A DNA stretch of 64,000 nucleotides from Bradyrhizobium paxllaeri (GCF_001693515.2 NZ_CP042968.1:2480001-2544000); one strand, 5' to 3'. Shown: positions 26,970 through 36,283, numbered from the stretch's first letter. Notes: generated from the letters alone by a model not told the origin. Numbers and translations: made by a program.

Positions 26970-27854
26970 ATGCGCCGCCTGCCTTCGCTGAACGGTTTGC
27001 GTGCCTTCGAGGCCGCGGCGCGCCATGGCAGCTTCGTGGCCGCAGGCCAGGAGCTCAACGTCACGCAGGCCGCGATCAGCCGCATGGTGCGGCTGCTCGA
27101 AGCGCGTCTCGGATTTCCACTGTTCGAGCGGCTTCCCAATGGCCTCGTGCTGACCGCGCAGGCGAGGGCGCTGCAGCCAAATCTCACGGCGGCATTTGAC
27201 TCGATTGCATCGAGCGTCGCGCAGGTCTCGGCGATGCGCACCACGCCGGTTTTGACGATCGGTGTCGGCCCGTCTTTTGCGACACGCTGGATGATTCCGC
27301 GACTTGCCAGCTTTTATCGCGCACATCCCGAGATCGAGGTGCGGCTGGCGACGGGCGGCGCGATCAATCCGTTCAGGGACGACTGGACCTGCGGCATTCT
27401 CCTCGGCGGCGGCGATTGGCCGGAACTGGCGGCCGAGCCATTGTTTTCGGCCGACCTCTTTCCCGTATGCGCAGCTTCCATTGCCCGACGGCTCGGCAAG
27501 CCGTCGGACCTGATGCAGGAGAGCTTGCTGCAGGTGGCTCACTCGCCGGAGGATTGGCCGTTATGGCTTTCCGCAGCAGGCGTGAAGCGGCGTCGTGCCG
27601 CTTTGGGGCCGAGCTTTGCCAACTATGGAATGGCGCTACAGGCGGCGCTCGACGGTGTTGGGGTGGCCATTGGCCTGCGCCCCTATGTCGAGGACGATAT
27701 CGCCATGGGACGTCTGGTCGCGCCGTTTTCGCTGTCGGTGCCGAAGGGCAGGGCCTGGTATCTCGTGTACCGTCCGTTTCGCGAAATCGACCCTGGCCTG
27801 ATCGCCTTCCGCGGCTGGCTGAGGCAGAATTTCACGGAAAAGCCGCAGAGCTAA
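26970..27854 (+). CDS. LysR-type regulator, GcvA-like
   Basis: A 294-residue LTTR. The N-terminal HTH reads RRLPSLNGLRAFEAAARHGSFVAAGQELNVTQAAISRMVRLLEARLGFPLFERLPNGLVLT, the GcvA/AmpR-type start. A periplasmic-binding-like effector domain follows (TTPVLTIGVGPSFATRWMIPRLASFYRAHPEIEVRL ... ALDGVGVAIGLRPYVEDDIAMGRLVAPF). It probably controls the divergent TauE/SafE transporter. AGGAGG-like sequence precedes the ATG. Confidence 0.9.
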   Translation: MRRLPSLNGLRAFEAAARHGSFVAAGQELNVTQAAISRMVRLLEARLGFPLFERLPNGLVLTAQARALQPNLTAAFDSIASSVAQVSAMRTTPVLTIGVGPSFATRWMIPRLASFYRAHPEIEVRLATGGAINPFRDDWTCGILLGGGDWPELAAEPLFSADLFPVCAASIARRLGKPSDLMQESLLQVAHSPEDWPLWLSAAGVKRRRAALGPSFANYGMALQAALDGVGVAIGLRPYVEDDIAMGRLVAPFSLSVPKGRAWYLVYRPFREIDPGLIAFRGWLRQNFTEKPQS

Positions 27855-28028
27855 ACGGCTGATTTGCCTGCGCTATTCTGCCGCATCCATAAGCCGCCGC
27901 ATTACAAAAGTTTAATTCCCTAGCCAGCGCGCGGTAAGGCGGCAAACACCATGTTCAGGCCCTGTCAGGTGCCCAGCCCCCGCACCGTAGAACCAATGAA
28001 GAATTCAGGCTCTGGAGATCTTAGAAAC

Positions 28029-29621
28029 ATGACCGAACGTCCCGTCGATCTTTCCTCGCTACCGTCCAACGGCGCGCCGCGCCGTTCGCTGTTCTCGGCG
28101 CGCAAGTTCGCGCTGATGGCTTCCGTCGTCGCCGGCCTCGGCGCCGCCGTCTATGGCTTCTCGCCGCAGCAGGGCCCGGTCTTCACCAGCGCGGCGCACG
28201 CGCAGGTCAACAACGAGGTCCGCAAGGTCGAGCGGCCGATCGGCTTTGCCGACATTGTCGAGCGCGTGAAGCCGTCGGTGATTTCGGTCAAGATCAACAT
28301 CGCCGCCAAGACGTCGAAGGGCGACGACAGCGCCAACAAGGACGACGACTCGCCGTTCCAGCCGGGCTCGCCGATGGAACGCTTCTTCCGTCGCTTCGGC
28401 GGTCCGGATGGTCTGCCGCCCGGCCTGCGCGGCGGCCCGCGTGGCGGCCGTGGTCCGGTGACGGGTCAGGGTTCCGGCTTCTTCATCTCGGCTGACGGCT
28501 ATGCCGTGACCAACAACCACGTGGTTGACGGCGCCGAGAAGGTCGAAGTCACCATGGACGACGGCAAGACCTACACCGCAAACGTGATCGGCACCGATCC
28601 GCGCACGGATCTGGCGCTGATCAAGGTCGAGGGCCGCAAGGATTTCCCGTTCGCCAAGCTGTCGGACAGCAAGCCGCGGATCGGCGACTGGGTGCTCGCG
28701 GTCGGTAATCCGTTCGGCCTCGGCGGCACCGTGACTGCCGGCATCGTCTCGGCCTCCGGCCGCGACATCGGCAACGGCCCGTATGACGATTTCATCCAGA
28801 TCGACGCGCCCGTGAACAAGGGCAATTCCGGCGGTCCGGCGTTCGACACCAATGGCGAAGTGATGGGCGTCAACACCGCGATCTATTCGCCGTCCGGCGG
28901 CAGCGTCGGCATCGCGTTCTCGATCCCCGCTTCGACGGTGAAGAACGTGATCGCCCAGCTCAAGGACAAGGGCTCGGTCAGCCGCGGCTGGATCGGCGTC
29001 CAGATCCAGCCGGTGACCTCCGACATTGCCGACAGCCTCGGCATGAAGAAGGCCGAAGGCGCGCTGGTGGCGGAACCGCAGGCGAACGGTCCGGCTTCCA
29101 AGGCCGGTATCCAGTCGGGCGACGTCATTACCGGCGTCAATGGCGAGCCGGTCAAGGATGCCAAGGAACTCGCCCGCACCATCGGCGGCCTCGCGCCCGG
29201 CAGTGCTGTGAAGCTCAACGTGCTGCAGAAGGGCCAGGACAAGGTCATCAACCTGACGCTTGGCCAGTTGCCTAACACGATCGAGGCCAAGGCTTCGACC
29301 GACAAGGAAGACAAGGGCAGCCAGAGCAAGGGAACCGACGTGCCGAAGCTCGGCCTGACGGTTGCCCCCGCCAACAGCGTGGCCGGCGCCGGCAAGGAAG
29401 GCGTCGTCGTGACCGAAGTCGATCCGAAGAGCGCGGCGGCTGAGCGCGGCTTCAAGGAAGGCGACGTCATCCTCGAAGTCGCCGGCAAGAGCGTCGGCAC
29501 TGCGGGCGAAGTCCGCGAGGCGCTGGATACTGCGCGCACCGAGAACAAGAACAGCGTTCTCATGCGCGTGAAGAGCGGCGGTTCGTCGCGTTTCGTCGCG
29601 GTGCCGCTGGCGAAAGGCTAA
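28029..29621 (+). CDS. degP: DegP/HtrA (Do-family) periplasmic serine protease
   Basis: About 530 residues. An N-terminal uncleaved or signal-type hydrophobic segment (FALMASVVAGLGAAVYGF) is followed by a Gly-rich linker (GPDGLPPGLRGGPRGGRGP). The trypsin-like domain has His164 (TNNHVVDGA), Asp194 (RTDLALIKV) and Ser267 (GNSGGPAF). Two PDZ domains follow (RGWIGVQIQPVTSDIADSLGM and PKLGLTVAPANSV). It degrades and refolds misfolded envelope proteins. The start is uncertain: ATG 28029 follows a TGGAG site, while the frame is open from 27951. A two-component operon follows after a terminator, suggesting an envelope-stress neighbourhood. Confidence 0.95.
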   Translation: MTERPVDLSSLPSNGAPRRSLFSARKFALMASVVAGLGAAVYGFSPQQGPVFTSAAHAQVNNEVRKVERPIGFADIVERVKPSVISVKINIAAKTSKGDDSANKDDDSPFQPGSPMERFFRRFGGPDGLPPGLRGGPRGGRGPVTGQGSGFFISADGYAVTNNHVVDGAEKVEVTMDDGKTYTANVIGTDPRTDLALIKVEGRKDFPFAKLSDSKPRIGDWVLAVGNPFGLGGTVTAGIVSASGRDIGNGPYDDFIQIDAPVNKGNSGGPAFDTNGEVMGVNTAIYSPSGGSVGIAFSIPASTVKNVIAQLKDKGSVSRGWIGVQIQPVTSDIADSLGMKKAEGALVAEPQANGPASKAGIQSGDVITGVNGEPVKDAKELARTIGGLAPGSAVKLNVLQKGQDKVINLTLGQLPNTIEAKASTDKEDKGSQSKGTDVPKLGLTVAPANSVAGAGKEGVVVTEVDPKSAAAERGFKEGDVILEVAGKSVGTAGEVREALDTARTENKNSVLMRVKSGGSSRFVAVPLAKG

Positions 29622-29761
29622 ACGAGGACTAGATACCAGATGGAGGGTTTCGCCGGCATTCGTCGCCCCCGCCGACGTCTCCTTCCGGGGAGCGGGTCCA
29701 AAACTCGCTCCCTCTGGCAACCTTCCAGCGGAATTACGCCCCCCTCCGTCGGAAGGCCTAG

Positions 29762-29800
29762 GGGCGGTGAGGTCCCCCAGCTTCACCGCCCGCTTTTTTC
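29762..29800 (+). terminator. Rho-independent terminator upstream of the envelope two-component operon
   Basis: A 9-bp perfect stem, GGGCGGTGA (29762-29770) and TCACCGCCC (29783-29791), with a 12-nt loop, followed by GC and a run of six T. It lies 140 nt after the degP stop. The response regulator starts 74 nt downstream. Confidence 0.8.
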
Positions 29801-29873
29801 ACTTGATCGAGAGCATCCGCGGCCGCCTTGCATGTGCAGGGCGGCCGCGCCATGGTGAGAGAAAGCCATTCCC

Positions 29874-30575
29874 GTGACCGCAACCGCCCCTCAAATGCGC
29901 CTGTTGATCATCGAAGACGACCGCGAGTCCGCCGACTATCTGGTCAAGGCGTTCCGTGAAGTCGGCCATGTCGCCGATCTCGCCAGTGATGGCGAGGAGG
30001 GCCTGTCGATGGCCGAAGGCGGCGATTACGACGTGCTCGTGGTCGACCGCATGCTGCCCAAGCGCGACGGCCTGTCCGTGATCGGGAGCCTGCGCGAGAA
30101 GGGCAATCGCACGCCGGTGCTGATCCTCTCCGCGCTCGGCCAGGTCGACGACCGCATCAAGGGCCTGCGTGCCGGCGGCGACGATTATCTGCCGAAGCCC
30201 TATTCATTCGCCGAATTGCAGGCGCGCGTCGAAGTGCTGTCGCGCCGCAATGTCGGCCCGGCCGAAGAGACCACCTATCGCGTCGGCGATCTCGAGCTCG
30301 ATCGTCTTTCGCATCGCGTCGCCCGCGGCAAGGACGAACTGACGCTGCAGCCGCGCGAGTTTCGCCTGCTTGAATATCTGATGAAGCATGCGGGCCAGGT
30401 GGTGACCCGCACCATGCTTCTGGAAAACGTCTGGGATTATCATTTCGATCCGCAGACCAACGTCATCGATGTGCATATTTCCAGGCTGCGCTCCAAGATC
30501 GACAAGGGCTTCGAGCGGCCCCTGCTGCACACGATCCGTGGCGCCGGATACATGATCCGTGACGGCCTTCGGTAA
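29874..30575 (+). CDS. OmpR-family response regulator
   Basis: A 233-residue regulator. Receiver: LLIIEDDRESADYLVKAF, phospho-Asp in VLVVDRMLPKRDGLSV, LILSALG (Ser in place of the usual Thr) and DDYLPKPYSF. Winged helix: LTLQPREFRLLEYLMKHAGQVVTRTMLLENVWDYHFDPQTNVIDVHISRLRSKIDKGFERPLLHTIRGAGYMI. It starts with GTG. Its end overlaps the kinase start by 17 nt. Its position after degP fits an envelope-related regulon, but that is inference. Confidence 0.94.
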   Translation: MTATAPQMRLLIIEDDRESADYLVKAFREVGHVADLASDGEEGLSMAEGGDYDVLVVDRMLPKRDGLSVIGSLREKGNRTPVLILSALGQVDDRIKGLRAGGDDYLPKPYSFAELQARVEVLSRRNVGPAEETTYRVGDLELDRLSHRVARGKDELTLQPREFRLLEYLMKHAGQVVTRTMLLENVWDYHFDPQTNVIDVHISRLRSKIDKGFERPLLHTIRGAGYMIRDGLR

Positions 30576-32025
30576 GCTGATCCGCACCACGGCGTTCCGG
30601 CTGACGCTGGTCTATCTGTTTTTGTTTGCGCTGTTCGCCGCGTCGCTGCTCGGCTATTTCGCCTGGAATACGCGGCGGTTGATCAACGAGCAGATCACCA
30701 CCACCGTCAACGCGGAAATCGCCGAGATCCAGATCATCTACGCACGCCGCGGGCTGCAAGGCCTTGCCACCACGCTCGGCTACCGGGCGCTGCGGCCCGG
30801 CGCCAACCTCTATCTCGTCACCACGCCGGAGGGCAGGGCGTTCGGCGGCAATGTCGAATCGCTGTCCCCGGGCGTGATGGCCTCGACAGGTTGGTCTGAG
30901 ACGGCGTACCGCCGGCTCGACGAGCGGGATACCGCCAATCACTACGCGCTGGTGCGCGTCACCCAACTCGACAACGGATTCCGCCTGCTGGTCGGTCGCG
31001 ATCTCGAGGAACGAAGGCGGCTGTTCGGCATCGTCGCCAACGCTGCGCAATGGTCGCTGCTGGTCGTCATCGTGCTCGGCATCGGCGGCGGCATCTTCGT
31101 GGCGCGGCGGGTGCTGCAGCGGATCGACGCCATGACCGGCACCACCAGGCGCATCATGGCGGGCGACCTTTCCGGGCGCCTGCCGGTCGGGCGCTCCGGC
31201 GACGAGCTCGATCGCCTCGCCGAAAACCTCAACGCCATGCTGGAACGTATCGAGGCGCTGATGATGGGGCTGAAGGAAGTCTCCGACAACATCGCGCATG
31301 ATCTGAAGACGCCGCTGACGCGGCTGCGCAACCGCGCCGAGGAGGCGCTGGCGAGTTCCGGGAGTGAGGCTGAATACCGCGCGGCGCTGGAACGGACCAT
31401 CGAGGAATCCGACGGGCTGATCCGCACATTCAACGCGCTGTTGATGATCGCGCGCGCCGAGTCAGGTCAGGCGCGCGGCAACATGGATGATTTCGACGCG
31501 GCTGACGTCGCCAGGGGTATCCACGAATTGTACGAGCCGCTGGCCGAAGACGACGGCATGACGCTGCGCGTCAAGACTACCAATGCGCCGCTGCACGGCA
31601 ATCGCGAGCTGATCGGGCAGGCGCTCGCCAATCTGGTCGAGAATGCGATCAAATACGGCAAGCCATCGCCGGTGGTGCAGCCGATGGACCCCATCATCGC
31701 GGCGCGCACGCGGGAGATCCTGATCGAGGCGCGGCGCGAGGGTAACCATGTGCTGCTCAGCGTCACCGACCACGGGCCCGGCATTCCCGAAGCCGACCGC
31801 AAGCACGCGGTGGAGCGGTTCGTGCGGCTCGAGGCGAGCCGGACGCTGCCGGGTTCCGGGCTTGGCTTGAGTTTGGCGTCCGCGGTGGCGACCTTGCATG
31901 GTGGCGAACTCAGGCTGGGGGATGCCCATCCCGGCCTGACCGCGACGCTGGTCATCCCGGCGCTATCTGCCGCGGGTGACAGGCTTGCGGCCCAAACGCC
32001 GGATGTGCCACAGAAGGTGGCATGA
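30559..32025 (+). CDS. Sensor histidine kinase, partner of the preceding OmpR-type regulator
   Basis: A 488-residue membrane kinase. TM1 (LTLVYLFLFALFAASLLGYFAW) is followed by a periplasmic sensor of about 120 residues, TM2 (WSLLVVIVLGIGGGIFVARRVLQRI) and a HAMP domain (TTRRIMAGDLSGRLPVGRSGDELDRLAENLNAMLERIEALM). The H-box is SDNIAHDLKTPLTRLRNRAEEAL. The ATPase has NLVENAIKYG, DHGPGIPEAD and GSGLGLSLASAV. The GTG start overlaps the regulator gene by 17 nt. The stop overlaps glnE by 4 nt (ATGA), so regulator, kinase and glnE are one transcript. Confidence 0.93.
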   Translation: MTAFGKLIRTTAFRLTLVYLFLFALFAASLLGYFAWNTRRLINEQITTTVNAEIAEIQIIYARRGLQGLATTLGYRALRPGANLYLVTTPEGRAFGGNVESLSPGVMASTGWSETAYRRLDERDTANHYALVRVTQLDNGFRLLVGRDLEERRRLFGIVANAAQWSLLVVIVLGIGGGIFVARRVLQRIDAMTGTTRRIMAGDLSGRLPVGRSGDELDRLAENLNAMLERIEALMMGLKEVSDNIAHDLKTPLTRLRNRAEEALASSGSEAEYRAALERTIEESDGLIRTFNALLMIARAESGQARGNMDDFDAADVARGIHELYEPLAEDDGMTLRVKTTNAPLHGNRELIGQALANLVENAIKYGKPSPVVQPMDPIIAARTREILIEARREGNHVLLSVTDHGPGIPEADRKHAVERFVRLEASRTLPGSGLGLSLASAVATLHGGELRLGDAHPGLTATLVIPALSAAGDRLAAQTPDVPQKVA

Positions 32026-34958
32026 ATTCCTCCGCCTTGGCCGCGCGGTTCGTGTGCGGGCCGCATATCCCGGCCACCAGCAACGCCGAACAACGCCTGG
32101 GAGACTGGCTCGCCGAACTGGAGCCGGCGCAGTCGGCTGAGATCAAGGCGTGGCTGGATCGCCCATTCGCCAGAGCCATCCTGTTCGGCATTGTCGAGTT
32201 CTCACCCTATCTGTTCGACCTGGTCCGCGCTGATGCCGCGCGGCTGATTCGCCTCCTGGCATGCGCCCCGGAACAGCACCTCGTCACGCTGATCGAGGGA
32301 ACCACGCGCAACGTGCTCGCCGCCGAGGGCGAGGCTGACGTCATGCATCTGCTCCGCCGCATGAAGTCGGAAGCCGCGCTGATGATCGCACTGTGCGACA
32401 TCGGCGGGGTCTGGCCGGTGATGCGGGTGACGGCGGCTCTGACCGAGCTTGCAACCGTCTCCGTGCAGACGGCGCTGCGTTTCCTGCTGCGCCAGGAAAT
32501 CGCGCGTGGCCGCATGACCGCCCTCAATCATGACCGGCCGGAGGAGGGCTCTGGGCTGATCGTGCTCGCGATGGGCAAGATGGGCGCGGCCGAACTGAAC
32601 TATTCCAGCGACATCGACCTGATCGTGTTCTTCGATCCGGCCGCAACCTCGCTGGCAGGTGACATCGAGCCAGCGCCGTTCTTCGTGCGCGTGACACAGG
32701 CGCTGGCCCGCCTGCTGCAGCAACGCTCCGGCGAGGGCTATGTGTTCCGCGTCGACCTGCGCCTGCGGCCGGATCCGGCTTCGACGCAGGTCGCGATTTC
32801 GACCGAGGCGGCGCTGCATTATTACGAGCGGGAAGGGCGGACCTGGGAACGCGCCGCGATGATCAAGGCGCGCGTCTGCGCCGGCGACGCCAAAGCGGGC
32901 GAGGCGCTGATCGCGGAATTGTCGCCGTTCGTCTGGCGCAAGCATCTGGATTTTGCCGCGCTCGCCGATGTCCATGACATGAAGCGGCAGATGCAGACCT
33001 ATCGCGGCCAGAGCGAGATCGCCGTCGAAGGCCACAACGTCAAGGTCGGCCGCGGCGGCATCCGCGAGATCGAGTTCTTCGCGCAGACGCAGCAGCTCAT
33101 CGCCGGCGGCCGCCATCCGGAATTGCGGGTACGCCCCACGCTGCACGCCCTGCAGGTGCTGGCGACCAGCAACTGGATCACCTTTCAGGCCTGCGACGAA
33201 TTGACGACGGCTTATGAATTCCTGCGCTGCGTCGAGCATCGGCTGCAGATGATCGCGGATGAGCAGACTCACGCGCTGCCTGAAGATGCCGAGGCGATCG
33301 AGCGCTTTGCAAACTTCTTCGGCTACGAGAGCCGCGCCGCCTTTGCCAAGGATCTGCTCGGCCATCTCAACATCGTGCAGGGGCATTACGGCAAGCTGTT
33401 CGAGGGCGATCCGGCCGGCTCGGTGAAGCTGCCGCAGCTCAATTACGCCGCCGGGCCTGAGGATGCGCGCCTGCTCGACCATCTGACGACGCTCGGCTTC
33501 AAGAAGCCGATCGCGGTGGCCGGCACGCTGCAGCTCTGGATGGAAGGCAATTACCGCGCGCTTCGCAACGAGGCGACAAAGGCCGCCTTCATCGAGTTCG
33601 TGCCCGGCCTGCTCGACGGCCTCGCGAATGCCGAAGACCCTGACGATGCCGTGATCGCGTTCGATCGTTTTCTCGGCGCGTTGCAGCGCGGCGGCCGGCT
33701 GATTTCCCTGCTGAGCCAGAACCGCGATCTGGTTGCGCTGGTGGCCTTGATCCTCGGCGCGGCGCCGCGGCTCGGCGACATGCTGGCGCGCCAACCGCAG
33801 ATCATGGACGGCCTGATCGACCCGCGTTTCTTCGGCGCGATGCCGGACCAGAAGGAGTTGTCGGCGCGGCTGGCGACGACGCTGAAGGACGCGGATTCCT
33901 ACGAGGACTTTCTCGACCGCCTGCGGCTGTTCGGCCAGGAGAGCCTGTTCCTGATCGGCACGCGCATCCTCTCCGGCACGGTGTCGGCACAACAGGCCAG
34001 CGTCGCCTTTGCCGACGTCGCCGAGGGCATCGTGCACACCGTGCACGGCCTCGTCACCGACCAGTTCGCCAGCCAGTACGGCCGCATCAAGGGGCAGGAG
34101 ACCGCAATCGTTGCGATGGGCCGGCTCGGCAGTCGCGAGATGACGGCATCCTCCGACCTCGATCTGATCCTGCTGTACGATTTCGACACCGACAATCCCG
34201 ACTCCGACGGCGAGCGCTCGCTGCACGGCGCGCAATATTTTGCGCGGCTGACCCAGCGGCTGATTTCGGCGTTCACGACGCGGACCAATTACGGCGTGCT
34301 CTATGAAGTCGACATGCGGCTGCGTCCGTCGGGCCGCGCCGGGCCGCTGGCGTCGCGGATCGATTCCTTCGCCGACTACCAGGAACGCGAGGCCTGGACC
34401 TGGGAGCACATGGCGCTGACGCGGGCGCGGGTGATTTCGGCCACGCCGGCGTTTCGCGAGAAGATCGAAGGCGTTGTCCGCAGCGTGCTGACGCGGCCGC
34501 GGGATGCTGCCTCTACCGCCGGCGACGTCGCCGACATGCGCCGGGCGATCGCGGCGGAAAAGGGCGAGGACGACATCTGGAACTTGAAGCTCGCCGCCGG
34601 CGGCCTCGTCGACATCGACTTCATCGCGCAGTATCTGCAGCTTGTTCATGCCGCGGAAAAACCCGAGATCTTGAGCGTCTCCACGTTGCAGGTGCTCGAC
34701 AATGCCGCGCGCCTCGGAGTTCTGGCCCACTCCGACACCGAGACGCTGCGCTCAGCCGCGCGGCTCTATCACGATCTGACGCAGATCCTTCGGCTTTGCG
34801 TCATCGGCAAGTTCACCCCGGAAACCTCGGGTGAGAATTTGTTGCGGGTGATGGCGCGGGCCGGCGACACGCCCGACTTCTCGACGCTGGAGGCGCGCCT
34901 GCGCGAGACGCAGGGCGAGGTGAGACGGGTGTTCGGAGCGTTGGTGGCTGGAGGTTAG
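32022..34958 (+). CDS. glnE: Bifunctional glutamine synthetase adenylyltransferase/deadenylase
   Basis: A 978-residue two-domain nucleotidyltransferase that adenylylates and deadenylylates glutamine synthetase under PII control. The deadenylase half carries GMGKMGAAELNYSSDIDLIVFFD near residue 185 (GS-x10-DID-type motif). The adenylylase half carries AMGRLGSREMTASSDLDLILLYD near 700. Both are followed by family segments (YRVDLRLRPDPAST-like and VDMRLRPSGRAGPL). Translational coupling to the upstream kinase is by a 4-nt overlap. Its 3' end contains an 18-bp sequence repeated at 39499-39516; the last residues (GALVAGG) may be sequence gained when the downstream cassette arrived. Confidence 0.96.
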   Translation: MNSSALAARFVCGPHIPATSNAEQRLGDWLAELEPAQSAEIKAWLDRPFARAILFGIVEFSPYLFDLVRADAARLIRLLACAPEQHLVTLIEGTTRNVLAAEGEADVMHLLRRMKSEAALMIALCDIGGVWPVMRVTAALTELATVSVQTALRFLLRQEIARGRMTALNHDRPEEGSGLIVLAMGKMGAAELNYSSDIDLIVFFDPAATSLAGDIEPAPFFVRVTQALARLLQQRSGEGYVFRVDLRLRPDPASTQVAISTEAALHYYEREGRTWERAAMIKARVCAGDAKAGEALIAELSPFVWRKHLDFAALADVHDMKRQMQTYRGQSEIAVEGHNVKVGRGGIREIEFFAQTQQLIAGGRHPELRVRPTLHALQVLATSNWITFQACDELTTAYEFLRCVEHRLQMIADEQTHALPEDAEAIERFANFFGYESRAAFAKDLLGHLNIVQGHYGKLFEGDPAGSVKLPQLNYAAGPEDARLLDHLTTLGFKKPIAVAGTLQLWMEGNYRALRNEATKAAFIEFVPGLLDGLANAEDPDDAVIAFDRFLGALQRGGRLISLLSQNRDLVALVALILGAAPRLGDMLARQPQIMDGLIDPRFFGAMPDQKELSARLATTLKDADSYEDFLDRLRLFGQESLFLIGTRILSGTVSAQQASVAFADVAEGIVHTVHGLVTDQFASQYGRIKGQETAIVAMGRLGSREMTASSDLDLILLYDFDTDNPDSDGERSLHGAQYFARLTQRLISAFTTRTNYGVLYEVDMRLRPSGRAGPLASRIDSFADYQEREAWTWEHMALTRARVISATPAFREKIEGVVRSVLTRPRDAASTAGDVADMRRAIAAEKGEDDIWNLKLAAGGLVDIDFIAQYLQLVHAAEKPEILSVSTLQVLDNAARLGVLAHSDTETLRSAARLYHDLTQILRLCVIGKFTPETSGENLLRVMARAGDTPDFSTLEARLRETQGEVRRVFGALVAGG
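34916..34933 (+). repeat. Direct repeat, left copy (inside the glnE 3' end)
   Basis: CGAGGTGAGACGGGTGTT, preceded by CAGG plus one variable base. It encodes EVRRVF near the C-terminus of GlnE. The identical 18 bp occur at 39499-39516, also preceded by CAGG plus one base. The two copies bracket the sulfatase cassette. Confidence 0.8.
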
Positions 34959-35131
34959 GGCGGTCCATCGTTTTGAGGAACGCCAGGCAGACAAACAACG
35001 AATTTTCGCACTTCTGCATTTGACCCGGCATGGAATCTTCTCGACGTGGTCGATTGTAAGATTTGCATCCAGGGGTGCTTCCTCAAAGTTGGACATGGGG
35101 GCTGACGCATTGTGATGTCCGCTTAGCAGCA

Positions 35132-35145
35132 TTGATTTAGATCAA
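35132..35145. promoter_or_regulatory. FixK/FNR-type box
   Basis: TTGAT-TTAG-ATCAA is a perfect five-base inverted repeat with N4 spacing, identical to the FNR/FixK consensus. It lies 149 nt upstream of the formylglycine-generating enzyme start. No other gene start is within reach on either strand, apart from the glnE 3' end to the left. It suggests oxygen-limitation control of the cassette. Confidence 0.6.
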
Positions 35146-35222
35146 GATCGTCTCTAGCCGAACGACAGTTACTTCCGGTTGCGCCTCAGGAAAGCCTGTG
35201 CCGCACCGCGTCGCTCAAAAAC

Positions 35223-35264
35223 ATTGGACCACATGAATACCGATATTGGACCACGGTCCAATAT
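35223..35264. promoter_or_regulatory. Palindromic ATTGGACC operator
   Basis: A half-site ATTGGACC at 35223-35230 is followed 22 nt on by a perfect dyad: arms ATATTGGACC (35243-35252) and GGTCCAATAT (35255-35264) around AC. It ends 29 nt before the TTG start, so it covers the probable promoter/start region. The shape (direct half-site plus tight dyad) suggests a dimeric or tetrameric repressor, possibly GntR-like. The regulator is not in the immediate neighbourhood. Confidence 0.6.
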
Positions 35265-35293
35265 GACCCAGCGCATCGGCCGGAGGTGACGCA

Positions 35294-36283
35294 TTGGAAG
35301 CGAAGCCTGAGCTAACGGTCGATATCGCCATTAATGATGGTCCTTCCGATATCGATAAAATGACCTGGATACCCGGCGGCACGTTCCGCATGGGATCAGA
35401 TAAGCACTATCCCGAGGAGGCGCCCGCTCATCGCGTTACCGTCGATGAATTCCTGATCGACCGCACGCCGGTGACGAACCGGCAGTTCAAGGAATTCGTA
35501 AAAGCAACCGGCCACGTCACCGTCGCCGAGGTTACGCCGGATCCGAAGGACTATCCCGGCATGCTGCCGCACATGATCTATGCGGGTTCGCTGATGTTCA
35601 CTCCCCCGAAACACATGGTCGATCTGCGCGACTTCAGCCAGTGGTGGTCTTTCGTCAGGGGTGCGGACTGGCGGCATCCCTACGGACCCAAGAGTAACAT
35701 CAACGCGCTCGACAATTATCCCGTCGTACATGTGGCATTCGCCGATGCGCTCGCCTACGCGCACTGGGCTGGCAAGGATTTGCCAACTGAAGCGGAATGG
35801 GAGTTCGCAGCGCGCGGCGGGCTTGACGGCGCCGAGTTCGCGTGGGGCGACGAGTTCACACCTCACGGCCGTCACATGGCCAATACCTGGCAGGGCGACT
35901 TCCCGCGCCAGAACACCAATGCAGACGGTTTCGAGCGTACCTCGCCGGTCACCGCGTTCCCGCCGAACGGTTACGGACTTTACGACATGATCGGCAACGT
36001 CTGGGAGTGGACCGCCGACTGGTATTCGCCGAGACACGAAGCGGATGCGCCGAAGGCCTGCTGCATCCCGCAGAACCCACGCGGCGGGCGCGAGGATGCC
36101 AGCTACGACCCCCGAACGACCAACGTCAAGATTCCACGAAAGGTTATCAAAGGCGGCTCGCATTTGTGCGCGCCGAACTACTGCCGACGCTACCGGCCGG
36201 CAGCGCGACACGCGGAGCCGGTTGATACATCCACGAGTCATCTTGGCTTTCGATGCATCAGGCGAAAAGCATCTGATGCTTAA
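35294..36283 (+). CDS. Formylglycine-generating enzyme (SUMF1 family)
   Basis: A 329-residue copper-dependent oxidase that converts the sulfatase active-site Cys to C-alpha-formylglycine. The SUMF1 fold is clear: MTWIPGGTFRMGSDKHYPEEAPAHRVTVDEFLIDRTPVTNRQFKEFV, NYPVVHVAFADALAYAHWAGKDLPTEAEWEFAARGG, NGYGLYDMIGNVWEWTADWYS, and KVIKGGSHLCAPNYCRRYRPAARH. Both catalytic cysteines are present (292 and 297), so it should be active. A TTG start at 35294 is supported by CGGAGGTG 5 nt upstream. The sulfatase gene follows 19 nt later. No signal peptide is visible, so it acts in the cytoplasm before sulfatase export. Confidence 0.93.
   Translation: MEAKPELTVDIAINDGPSDIDKMTWIPGGTFRMGSDKHYPEEAPAHRVTVDEFLIDRTPVTNRQFKEFVKATGHVTVAEVTPDPKDYPGMLPHMIYAGSLMFTPPKHMVDLRDFSQWWSFVRGADWRHPYGPKSNINALDNYPVVHVAFADALAYAHWAGKDLPTEAEWEFAARGGLDGAEFAWGDEFTPHGRHMANTWQGDFPRQNTNADGFERTSPVTAFPPNGYGLYDMIGNVWEWTADWYSPRHEADAPKACCIPQNPRGGREDASYDPRTTNVKIPRKVIKGGSHLCAPNYCRRYRPAARHAEPVDTSTSHLGFRCIRRKASDA

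Larger units (their letters stand above)
34959..35293 (+). other. Intergenic region upstream of the sulfatase cassette
   Basis: No coding frame is supported. It contains a FixK/FNR-type box (35132-35145) and a palindromic ATTGGACC operator (35223-35264), described separately. A CGGAGGTG ribosome-binding site at 35281-35288 serves the TTG start at 35294. The first 150 nt after glnE show no recognisable element. Confidence 0.5.

Noticed and set aside
28059..29786. 575-codon minus-strand frame opposite degP
   Set aside because: Composition rich in Arg/Ala/Asp with no recognisable domain; it is opposite a gene with an intact catalytic triad.
32202..34730. 842-codon minus-strand frame opposite glnE
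   Set aside because: Antisense shadow in high-GC DNA. The plus-strand GlnE motifs are unambiguous.
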